Part shown: in pieces, positions 1 through 5,009 of the stretch
How positions within the stretch are numbered: position 1 is the stretch's first letter
Layout: each line of letters opens with the position of its first letter
From: Bacteroidales bacterium UBA7009
GTDB taxonomy: Bacteria > Bacteroidota > Bacteroidia > Bacteroidales > Paludibacteraceae
Assembly (NCBI GenBank): GCA_002449665.1
Contig: DJXH01000034.1
Location: forward strand, 1-5,009
Direction: 5' to 3'
Length of the DNA: 5,009 bases
Notes under the pieces: model-generated
Seen by the model: the letters and a program-made list of their open reading frames with translations, nothing else
Databases searched by the model: none
What the model was told of the DNA's origin: nothing
Translations under genes and position numbers: made by a program

Positions 1-1799
1 GCATCAAGGTAAGTCCGAAACGGATTGAGCATCCAGTAGTTAGGTCGTTTGATGCGGCGCGTATATGACGCACTGACGGCTATCGGCTGTTGCAACCGTC
101 CTAACGGCGAACTCGTATAACCGAAATATGCCGTCGGGAACGGGTCGAAATACGACTTTCGAGTGATACTGTCGGCACTGCTCCAGTCACCATGCGAGTA
201 AGTGTATTCGCCACGCAGACCGAGTTTCACCGACCAGTGCTCGCCAAACTGCTTGCCCACAGAGACATACGCCGCTGCCACATGCTCGCGATAAGTGAAG
301 TCCTGAGGTGTCAGACTAAGGAGCAGACCATTGCGGATGGAGTCAGTGGTCATATTATTATCGGTCGAAGAAAGCGCATATTTCACACCTGTCTCTATCA
401 TGCCTGTCTGCCAGAACTTTGTCTGAAAGTCCAACTTCGCAGAATAGATATTCGCCGCCTGACGGGTGTTGATATCAAGCCCGAGCACGTTCGACACATC
501 ACCGCTGTATTGAGTGTTCTGCATATTGCGCGAGCGGGTAGAGTAGCGGTTATAGTCCACATTGACAGTCAGTTCGCGCTCCAATGCCTCACTGAAGGTG
601 TGCGTGAAATTCAAGTTCGCCGTATGCTGCGGTGCCTTGGTGCGCGATGATGTAGATGTCGTACTGAACGTAGTATCGTTGCCCTGAACCGTATAGCCGA
701 TATTACGCCCGTCGATGACATTCTGCGAGGCAACCATATACGGCACCTGCACGATGAACCCGAAGGTGTTGGTTGAGTCGATATACCAGTCGTTGCCGGC
801 TTTCATCATGTAGTATTGAAAACCAATGTCATAGCCCGAACGGGAGTAGTTCGATGTTGCCGGTGCAGAGCCTGTTGCAGGCACGGTGCGGCCGGTCTCG
901 AAGTCTATATCGTTCTGCGCAAACACCTGCGTCAGTTGCCCGAAAGTATAGGTCTTCTCGCCACGATAATTCAGGTTGAGCGACACCATATCCATCTGCA
1001 ACCAACGCCGTACATCACCGAAATACATACCGCCATAAGCTGCCGAGAGCATGCCGTTCAAGCCTCGCATCATGTTGCGTTTGGTCTTTATGTTGATAAT
1101 ACCGCCTTGCCCTGAAGCGTCATATTTGGCTGACGGATTGGATATTATCTCAATCTTCTCAATCGTATTCCCGTCGGTGCCGTCGAGCATGGCTTTGAGT
1201 TGTTGGCCGCTTAGGTATGAAGGTTTGCCATCGATATAAATCTCAACTGATTTGCCGTTGACGGTTATATTACCGTCCTTGTCAATGCGCACGCCCGGGG
1301 CACGACGGAGAATATCATTACCATTACTGCCGGCAGCGAGTGGCGACTGGCTCACGTTCATGACCAACTTATCCATCTGTCGCTCTATCAGCGGTCGTTT
1401 GGCTTTTACCTCCACTTCTGCCAACTGCTCGGTCTCATCCTCTAACACAAAATCCGGTCCGCCGAAAGCCGTCTTATAGCCCACAAACGACGCCTGAAGG
1501 ATATAACCGCTTTGGTCTTGCATTTGTTGACTCGCGTCTTGAGCCTTTGGTTTCGCGTCACCGGATTTATTATTTATGTCTTGCGCCTTACTATTTTTGA
1601 CTTCCACACTATATCTCCCATTCTCATCGGTTATCGCACCTGTCACGAGCACCGAATCTCGACCAAGCACCGAGATAGTAACAAACGGCATCGCCTCACC
1701 CTTCCGATTCGTAACCTTACCAGTAATCGTCTCAGCAAAAGTGCCAACAACACCAATAGTGAGCATAATAAAGCTCAACAAAACATATCTGCCTTTCAT
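1..1799 (-). CDS. TonB-dependent receptor, outer-membrane beta-barrel family (C-terminus beyond window)
   Basis: Outer-membrane receptor expected to import a ligand using TonB/ExbBD energy; the substrate is not readable. The frame is open from ATG at 1799 to the window edge, giving about 599 residues; related proteins are usually some 750-950, so part of the barrel is missing. Residues 1-22 are a signal peptide (MKGR, hydrophobic core, GTFA before ETITG). Residues 23 to about 125 form a CarboxypepD_reg-like domain (ITGKVTNRKGEAMPFVTISV, then ASFVGYKT) with an odd Gln/Asp/Lys-rich insertion at 69-97. Residues 135-240 are the plug (IYIDGKPSYLSG, IEKIEIISNPSAKYDASGQG, GIINIKTK). The barrel follows, including RRIKRPNYWMLNPF near the edge, typical of OMP_b-brl_3. 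A weak AAGGTG lies just before the start. The gene starts 44 nt after the small membrane gene and is probably co-transcribed with it. The family call is firm; the ligand is unknown. Confidence 0.93.
   Translation of the reverse strand, partial: MKGRYVLLSFIMLTIGVVGTFAETITGKVTNRKGEAMPFVTISVLGRDSVLVTGAITDENGRYSVEVKNSKAQDINNKSGDAKPKAQDASQQMQDQSGYILQASFVGYKTAFGGPDFVLEDETEQLAEVEVKAKRPLIERQMDKLVMNVSQSPLAAGSNGNDILRRAPGVRIDKDGNITVNGKSVEIYIDGKPSYLSGQQLKAMLDGTDGNTIEKIEIISNPSAKYDASGQGGIINIKTKRNMMRGLNGMLSAAYGGMYFGDVRRWLQMDMVSLNLNYRGEKTYTFGQLTQVFAQNDIDFETGRTVPATGSAPATSNYSRSGYDIGFQYYMMKAGNDWYIDSTNTFGFIVQVPYMVASQNVIDGRNIGYTVQGNDTTFSTTSTSSRTKAPQHTANLNFTHTFSEALERELTVNVDYNRYSTRSRNMQNTQYSGDVSNVLGLDINTRQAANIYSAKLDFQTKFWQTGMIETGVKYALSSTDNNMTTDSIRNGLLLSLTPQDFTYREHVAAAYVSVGKQFGEHWSVKLGLRGEYTYSHGDWSSADSITRKSYFDPFPTAYFGYTSSPLGRLQQPIAVSASYTRRIKRPNYWMLNPFRTYLD
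1509..1595 (-). other. Hydrophilic micro-repeat insertion in the receptor's N-terminal domain
   Basis: Residues 69-97 of the receptor interrupt the usual run from the G-R-Y strand to the ASFVGYKT strand of the CarboxypepD_reg-like fold. The segment is rich in Q, D, K, N and S and repeats a short unit: KAQD at 71-74, KAQD at 85-88 and MQDQ at 93-96. In DNA, gtcttgcgcctt (1578-1589) and gtcttgagcctt (1536-1547) match at 11 of 12 bases, 42 nt apart, and gtcttg recurs at 1515-1520. The reading frame is kept. It looks like a slippage-grown surface loop, which is my inference. Confidence 0.55.
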
Positions 1800-1843
1800 A
1801 ATCACCTTATCTTTAGTATAAAACAGAATTACTCTACTCTTAT

Positions 1844-2047
1844 TTATTCCTTATGGCACATGCTTTTGATTCCATCGCAGCAAACATAAATCCCCACAAT
1901 AAGGATGATGCAAGCCGCAAAATATGGTTCGTACACATTTTCCCACTGCTCCGACATAAAATTCAGAGGAATAATACCTGTCAAGTACAGCAATCTGAAC
2001 ACTGCCGCAATGGCCAATATAGCACCGATAATCGTTTTAAGTTTCAT
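1844..2047 (-). CDS. Small two-helix inner-membrane protein (67 aa), unknown function
   Basis: The protein starts MKLKTIIGAILAIAAVF and has two predicted membrane helices, at about residues 4-26 and 43-59. They are joined by a short loop with W, E and Y residues (SEQWENVYEPYF), and the tail is short and charged (CHKE). A pair of cysteines sits at the end of helix 2 (YVCCDG). The length and layout resemble small uncharacterised Bacteroidota membrane proteins that begin with a similar MKLKTI stretch; that resemblance is from memory. The gene lies between the araC stop (140 nt upstream) and the receptor start (44 nt downstream) on the same strand, and a good promoter precedes it at 2132-2160. 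It is therefore probably the first gene of a two-gene transcript with the receptor. No enzyme or binding motif is visible. The opposite-strand frame over the same bases has no promoter or recognisable protein features. Confidence 0.75.
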   Translation of the reverse strand: MKLKTIIGAILAIAAVFRLLYLTGIIPLNFMSEQWENVYEPYFAACIILIVGIYVCCDGIKSMCHKE

Positions 2048-2131
2048 AACGCATAAATTTTTAGAGTTATACTAAATTTTGGAATAATACTATACTTTTG
2101 GAAGGCTTTATGCCATTTCCCAATTCCGCTG

Positions 2132-2160
2132 CAAAATTACAGCCCCTCGCTCACCTGCAA
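2132..2160 (-). promoter_or_regulatory. Bacteroidota-type promoter for the small membrane protein and receptor
   Basis: On the minus strand, TTG at 2160-2158 is followed after 18 nt by TAATTTTG at 2139-2132, a full match to the TAnnTTTG -7 element. Transcription should start near 2125-2128, leaving a leader of about 80 nt before the ATG at 2047. The TTG lies 27 nt past the araC stop, so the downstream unit can be expressed independently of araC. The 139-nt gap between the genes holds nothing else I can support. Confidence 0.6.
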
Positions 2161-2186
2161 TATGAAAAATCGGACATTTGACTTTC

Positions 2187-3047
2187 TCACCCGAAAAACA
2201 CCGAGAAATCACCCGTCAGCGGAATGCCAAGCATACGGAACTGCCCCGGCGAGACGCACCCCATCTGCTGAAACTCCAATGCCGCATGGCTCAGGTCGTA
2301 ATAGCCGTGACGGAGTACGGTGGCGAGCAAGTCGATTACCCTACCCTGCCCTGCCTGAAGTTGCATGTCCTGTATCGTTCTGTGAAAACGCCGAAGCCTT
2401 AGAAATTGCTTAGGCGGGATACCAACATACCTGCGGAATACCCTCAGGAACTGCCGCTCGCCAAGACAAGCCGCACCTGCCATCTGAGCCGCAGTAACAG
2501 CACCTCTCGCCTCGTCGCATACACTCACCACATCACATATTCGCTTGTAGTTCAAGTCTTCCGTATGTGGCAGCCGACCGAGAAAAAACGCATCCAACAG
2601 CTGCGCGATATCCTCCGCTTTCAGGGTGTTCTTAAAGATACGGTCGCAGTTCTGCAATCCCTTGTCGGCATACTCCTGAGCTGACAATATTTGCCCTGCA
2701 AGCCGTTGCATATCCACTCCCAACAGCGCGTGCATCGCCCCGGGCTCGAAGTCCACCATCATACCCTCAAACCAGCCGCTTACAGTCTTCAGACCAAGCG
2801 TCGTCTGGTTGGCACCGAGCAGTATCAGCCCGTCGCAAGTCTTGCCCCCAATCTCTATCACGGCATTGCGCACAAATATCAGACTGCCATAATTCGGCAG
2901 CAGCGGCTGCACGTGCTTGCCATTAACAAAACGCGGGTCATCCTCCGGCGGCTGCATCGTATCCGTCGAACCCTCCGCCCGCACGAACACATAGCGATAA
3001 ACATATCGCCTTAGTGCCTCCGTCGGCTGTATGATTTGAAAATACAT
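2187..3047 (-). CDS. AraC-family transcriptional regulator
   Basis: A 286-residue DNA-binding regulator expected to act in the cytoplasm. Residues 1 to about 160 form an N-terminal sensor domain of the cupin-like kind seen in many Bacteroidota AraC proteins (opening MYFQIIQPTEALRRYVYRYV; later GLILLGANQTT and MMVDFEPGAMHALLG), resembling DUF6597. Residues 165-275 hold the two helix-turn-helix units: AAQMAGAACLGERQFLRVF leads into GIPPKQFLRLRRF, and LLATVLRHGYYDLSHAALEF leads into QMGCVSPGQFR, the usual G-x-S-P-x-x-[FY]-R signature. The length is normal for the family. The ATG at 3047 follows a very good promoter at a short leader distance. The next genes downstream on the same strand are the small membrane protein and the receptor, their likely targets by position only. 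Its last 15 codons recur in degraded form at 3268-3318. Confidence 0.92.
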   Translation of the reverse strand: MYFQIIQPTEALRRYVYRYVFVRAEGSTDTMQPPEDDPRFVNGKHVQPLLPNYGSLIFVRNAVIEIGGKTCDGLILLGANQTTLGLKTVSGWFEGMMVDFEPGAMHALLGVDMQRLAGQILSAQEYADKGLQNCDRIFKNTLKAEDIAQLLDAFFLGRLPHTEDLNYKRICDVVSVCDEARGAVTAAQMAGAACLGERQFLRVFRRYVGIPPKQFLRLRRFHRTIQDMQLQAGQGRVIDLLATVLRHGYYDLSHAALEFQQMGCVSPGQFRMLGIPLTGDFSVFFG

Positions 3048-3071
3048 ATAACAATCACATTATTCCAATCG

Positions 3072-3101
3072 CAAAGGTACAACAATCTTCCCAATTAACA
3101 A
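3072..3101 (-). promoter_or_regulatory. Bacteroidota-type promoter of the araC-family gene
   Basis: On the minus strand, TTG at 3101-3099 (within TTTTG) is followed by exactly 19 nt and then TACCTTTG at 3079-3072, a full match to TAnnTTTG. Transcription should begin near 3065-3068, about 20 nt before the ATG at 3047. This short leader supports that start codon. No Shine-Dalgarno motif is visible. Confidence 0.75.
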
Positions 3102-3102
3102 A

Positions 3103-3153
3103 ATACCATCCGCCCCTTTCCTCTTCCAACGTCGCATACCATCTGCCCCTTTC
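3103..3153. repeat. Tandem-spaced direct repeat, two 18-bp copies
   Basis: The sequence ataccatcNgcccctttc occurs at 3103-3120 (N = c) and 3136-3153 (N = t), matching at 17 of 18 bases with a 33-nt period. The left copy overlaps the edge of the araC promoter's -33 element. It may be a regulator-binding pair or just duplication debris. Confidence 0.6.
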
Positions 3154-3165
3154 TCCGTCCATTGC

Positions 3166-3237
3166 GTCGGCATTCAATGCCAATATCATCTCTGCCGACC
3201 TTCTCGTCATTATATCGGTCGGCATTCAATGCCGACC
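3166..3237. repeat. Palindrome with a partial upstream copy
   Basis: At 3217-3237, arms GGTCGGCATT and AATGCCGACC are perfect reverse complements around a single c. As a hairpin this gives a 9-bp stem with a 3-nt loop. The 16-nt core gtcggcattcaatgcc recurs at 3166-3181 (52 nt away), keeping the inner palindrome GGCATT/AATGCC but losing the outer right arm. A further half-site, tgccgacc, is at 3193-3200. The layout could be a cluster of half-sites for a dimeric regulator or a degraded intergenic repeat family. Confidence 0.65.
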
Positions 3238-3267
3238 TCAGTTTTATTCCGCCCTCATATTTCCCCC

Positions 3268-3318
3268 TCTCACCCGAAAAACACCGAAAAATCACTCGTC
3301 AGCGGAATCACAAGCCTA
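3268..3318 (-). pseudogene. Remnant of the 3' end of a second araC-family gene
   Basis: These 51 bases match 2185-2235 (offset 1083) at 46 of 51 positions. Read on the minus strand they encode IPLTSDFSVFFG then TGA, against IPLTGDFSVFFG then TGA at the end of the intact regulator. Two of the five differences, at the upstream side, destroy the codons before IPL, and homology stops there. The sequence also covers the stop codon and a few bases beyond. No start codon or helix-turn-helix coding sequence survives upstream on this strand, because the next gene's promoter begins about 20 bases away. I infer a leftover of a tandem araC duplication. Confidence 0.6.
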
Positions 3319-3338
3319 ATGCAAAGTTTTGTATCTAT

Positions 3339-3369
3339 TTGCAGAAAAGCGAAAAAAGCAGTATCTTTG
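3339..3369 (+). promoter_or_regulatory. Bacteroidota-type promoter of the helical-repeat gene
   Basis: TTG at 3339-3341 (within TTTG) is followed by 20 nt and TATCTTTG at 3362-3369, a full match to TAnnTTTG. Transcription should start near 3373-3376, about 20 nt before the ATG at 3396, which supports that start. The good promoter implies the gene was functional recently, despite its internal stop. Confidence 0.72.
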
Positions 3370-3395
3370 CGGTGTTAATCTGAATCATATACCAC

Positions 3396-4319
3396 ATGAC
3401 TGTAAAAGAAGTCTTTGAGTTGCGCAAGCAGGGTAGGGTGGAAGAGGCTTATCAAACCATCCTGCCGATGTACAAAGTGCACCACGGGCACTACACCACC
3501 ATCTGTATGTTTTGGTGCGGAGCGGATATGGCGAAACTGCACCTCGAACGCAAAGAACCACAACAGGCAGCGCGCATTATAGCGAGTCTGCAACGCCTCT
3601 ATCCGTCATTGGACGACAAAGACCGCTCGGCGCATCAGGCATTGCTTAATCTTGCTATTGAGTTGGCTAAGACCGAGACGGAGCATTTCTCTTTCGTCCA
3701 ATTTATGGATTGATGGGGAGTTGATAACCTGACCGATGACGATTGGAAAGCAGGCGAGAGCAATGGTCATCCGCTGCCTGCCCGCGGTCAGAAGATAGCC
3801 ACCTTGCTCTTTCACGAAGCGCGGCGCTCGGACTCTGATGAGACGAAGAAAAAGGTACTGACTTTCATCGAAAAGGCGTTGCAACACCTCCCTCGTAATC
3901 GTAACCTGCAGCGCGCTAAGGCTATGTTACTCGCCCAGACGGGTGATAAGCAGCAGGCAATAAACGAATACCGTCGTCTTGCAAGATATGGCAAAGAGGC
4001 ATATATCTTCAGCGAGTTAGCCGAACTGACTGACGATACAATTGAGCAGATTGCGCTGACAGTCAGAGCTGTGCAGTTGCAGCGCAGTGAGGCTTTTCGT
4101 CAGAAAGACCGCCTACGGCTTGCCCTGTTGCTTGCCGAAAAGCGACCGCAATATGCGCGATATGAGTTAGACCAAGTGATAGCACAGCGTCAGCGTGTCG
4201 GTCAGCATAACAACCGCCAAATCAACACCTTACTCCGCCAACTGCAAAACACCACTCCCGCCACACACACCGAGCAGCAAGAATTCTACACCAAAGCCAT
4301 CAAGTGCTTGAAGTTATAA
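3396..4319 (+). pseudogene. Helical-repeat (TPR-like) protein gene interrupted by an in-frame TGA
   Basis: One frame runs from ATG 3396 to TAA 4319 (307 residues) apart from TGA at codon 106 (3711-3713). Residues 1-105 (MTVKEVFELRKQGRVEEAYQ onward, then CMFWCGADMAK) are helical pairs. After the stop the frame continues WGVDNLTDDDW, then GHPLPARGQKIATLLFHEA, with a TPR-like pair at about 168-197 (NLQRAKAMLLAQTGDKQQAI) and further helices to the end. The parts fit together as one protein: the second half has no ATG until codon 177, and the only early alternative start is TTG at 3804. The whole resembles uncharacterised Bacteroidota proteins opening MTVKEIFxLRKQG, and the N-terminus perhaps DUF7017, both from memory. 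The role would be protein-protein contact; nothing catalytic is visible. Expression would yield a 105-residue fragment. A sequencing error is the main alternative. Gene callers would probably list two genes, 3396-3713 and 3804-4319. Confidence 0.75.
3711..3713 (+). other. In-frame TGA stop at codon 106
   Basis: The codons around it read F-M-D, TGA, W-G-V-D-N-L. One base change from TGG, CGA, GGA or another sense codon explains it. The flanking frame shows no insertion or deletion, and codon use is the same on both sides. Confidence 0.8.
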
Positions 4320-4470
4320 ATAAGAGAGGAAGAATACGACCCACAGATAGACTAATAATTTTACGAGTAAGTTGTTTTAGTGGAGACTATTAACACGTTC
4401 ATAAAATTGTCATTGGAGATTTCGTTCTGCATTGCATAAAAATCAAAAATCATTTAAATCATTGCTATTT
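4320..4470 (+). other. AT-rich intergenic stretch before the last gene
   Basis: These 151 bases mark a change in composition from balanced to AT-rich DNA. I see no hairpin followed by a T-run after the TAA at 4317-4319. The nearest promoter-like string is taaaattg at 4402-4409, one base off TAnnTTTG and without a well-spaced TTG, so I do not call a promoter. An open frame extends upstream of the ATG at 4471 as far as 4405. Confidence 0.5.
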
Positions 4471-4983
4471 ATGGAATACATTAATGAAACATATGAAGAG
4501 AAAATAGAAATACCTGTTTATGACGATGAAAAGTATCCGGAAAAGGTTTTTTTTGATGCACCTCCAGATGTTCATTACAAAACAAAAATAAAATCTTTTA
4601 AATACGAAGATATTTTAGCCATTACCACAAAAGATTCTTCGGTGGAAAGTAAGTATCATTGTTCTCGCGGAGGAGCTTTAATCTTTGTCAAAGGTAGAGA
4701 TATCCCATACCTAACTGAAGACCATTATTCAGTCAAGGTTATTTACAAGAAACTTAACCAAAATCCACTTTCTTGCCTATCAGGATTAAATCAAATTGGT
4801 TCGCCACGTATATATGCGAAATACGCTAAAATGATAGGCAATGAATATGTTTTACCTAATGGAGTGAGATTATACCTCACAAAAGATGCTGTTCGTAAAA
4901 TAAAATTTATAAATCATATATGCACAAAAGGACCCAAGAAAACTTGCTTTTTTGAGACCAAGAAAAAACATCGCAAAAAATGA
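4471..4983 (+). CDS. Hypothetical protein, possible divergent LytTR-like DNA-binding domain
   Basis: From ATG 4471 to TGA 4983 it encodes 170 residues. I prefer this start to the TTG at 4432, which would add 13 residues (HKNQKSFKSLLF after Met), because it is an ATG and begins a well-formed opening, MEYINETYEEKIEIPVYDDE. I do not recognise the protein. Residues 41-50 (KSFKYEDILA) and 86-147 (YSVKVIYKKL, then IYAKYAKMIGNEYVLPNGVRLYLTKDAVRKIKFI) follow the rough strand pattern of LytTR domains, where a 'dIlyie' strand comes early and an '..L.nG..l.lsk...k.lk' segment ends the domain. This is only a pattern match. The tail is strongly basic (TKKKHRKK), which fits nucleic-acid binding. There is no signal peptide or membrane helix. 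The gene is much more AT-rich and richer in AAA, ATA and TTT codons than its neighbours, suggesting a different origin. Confidence 0.72.
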   Translation: MEYINETYEEKIEIPVYDDEKYPEKVFFDAPPDVHYKTKIKSFKYEDILAITTKDSSVESKYHCSRGGALIFVKGRDIPYLTEDHYSVKVIYKKLNQNPLSCLSGLNQIGSPRIYAKYAKMIGNEYVLPNGVRLYLTKDAVRKIKFINHICTKGPKKTCFFETKKKHRKK

Positions 4984-5009
4984 ACCCTTTTTCCGAAACT
5001 TGCTGCCAA
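4984..5009. other. Window end, nothing recognised
   Basis: Twenty-six bases after the last stop codon, with a short T-run but no hairpin before it. No feature can be supported. Confidence 0.5.

Larger units (their letters stand above)
3048..3395. other. Repeat-rich divergent intergenic region
   Basis: This 348-base stretch separates the minus-strand araC gene from the plus-strand helical-repeat gene. It holds a promoter for each (3072-3101 and 3339-3369), a direct repeat, a perfect palindrome with a partial second copy, and a 51-bp copy of the araC gene's end. A 66-codon minus-strand frame (3295-3095) and a 73-codon plus-strand frame (3162-3383) cross it. Both are made of the repeats, contain no recognisable domain and overlap the promoters, so I do not call them genes. 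Confidence 0.7.

Noticed and set aside
192..1889. Several plus-strand open frames (for example 192-650, 816-1115, 1252-1479 and 1512-1889)
   Set aside because: They lie opposite the continuous receptor frame, show no domains and have no promoters; they are shadows of the minus-strand gene.
2093..2100. Plus-strand TACTTTTG matching the -7 consensus
   Set aside because: The nearest upstream TTG is only about 11 nt away and no plus-strand gene follows.
2406..3014. Plus-strand frames at 2406-2684 and 2691-3014
   Set aside because: They are antisense to the well-recognised AraC-family gene and resemble nothing.
3217..3237. Palindrome as an intrinsic terminator
   Set aside because: No gene ends before it on either strand, and the following bases are only weakly T-rich on the plus strand and not on the minus strand.
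3095..3295. Minus-strand 66-codon frame in the intergenic region
   Set aside because: It is composed of the direct repeats and palindromes, covers the araC promoter and has no recognisable protein features.
2185..3318. The two 51-bp copies as ends of a transposable element
   Set aside because: They are direct, not inverted, one copy is coding sequence of the regulator, and no transposase or recombinase lies between them.
3711..3713. TGA decoded as tryptophan or selenocysteine
   Set aside because: TGA ends the AraC gene and the last gene in this window, Bacteroidota are not known to recode it to Trp, and I see no convincing selenocysteine-insertion hairpin after it.
4943..4970. CTTG/CAAG pairing with T-run and A-run near the end of the last gene as a terminator
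   Set aside because: It lies inside the coding frame, the stem is only 4 bp and A/T pairing elsewhere is expected in AT-rich sequence.

Overview
The window reads as Bacteroidales (Bacteroidota) chromosomal DNA. The evidence is a TonB-dependent outer-membrane receptor of the CarboxypepD_reg plus OMP_b-brl_3 type, an AraC regulator with a Bacteroidota-style N-terminal domain, and three close matches to the Bacteroidota promoter consensus (TTG, about 18-20 nt, TAnnTTTG) placed just upstream of genes. Strong Shine-Dalgarno sites are absent, as is usual in this phylum. I cannot name the genus.

Left half (1-3047), all on the minus strand. In order of transcription it holds an AraC-family regulator (3047-2187), a 67-residue two-helix membrane protein (2047-1844) and a TonB-dependent receptor (1799 to beyond position 1, about 599 residues visible, C-terminus missing). 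A promoter at 2132-2160 lies just past the araC stop and should drive the small protein and the receptor together. The regulator has its own promoter at 3072-3101. The plain reading is a regulator controlling an outer-membrane uptake or envelope unit next to it, but the ligand cannot be read from the sequence.

Middle (3048-3395) is a 348-base divergent intergenic region rich in small repeats. It holds a direct repeat (3103-3120 and 3136-3153), a perfect 21-nt palindrome (3217-3237) with a second partial copy, and a 51-bp near-copy of the last codons of the araC gene (3268-3318 against 2185-2235, 46 of 51 identical). That copy looks like the scar of a lost second araC gene. The plus-strand promoter of the next gene begins about 20 bases after the scar.

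Right half (3396-5009), plus strand. A helical-repeat protein gene (3396-4319) is open end to end in one frame except for a single TGA at codon 106, so it is a nonsense-mutated gene or carries a sequencing error. After it comes a clearly more AT-rich stretch with one gene (ATG at 4471 to 4983), an unrecognised basic protein whose C-terminal half faintly resembles a LytTR DNA-binding domain. I see no RNA gene, insertion sequence, CRISPR array or convincing intrinsic terminator, and no clear evidence for a new multi-gene system. The most interesting points are the araC scar, the in-frame stop and the linker insertion in the receptor.
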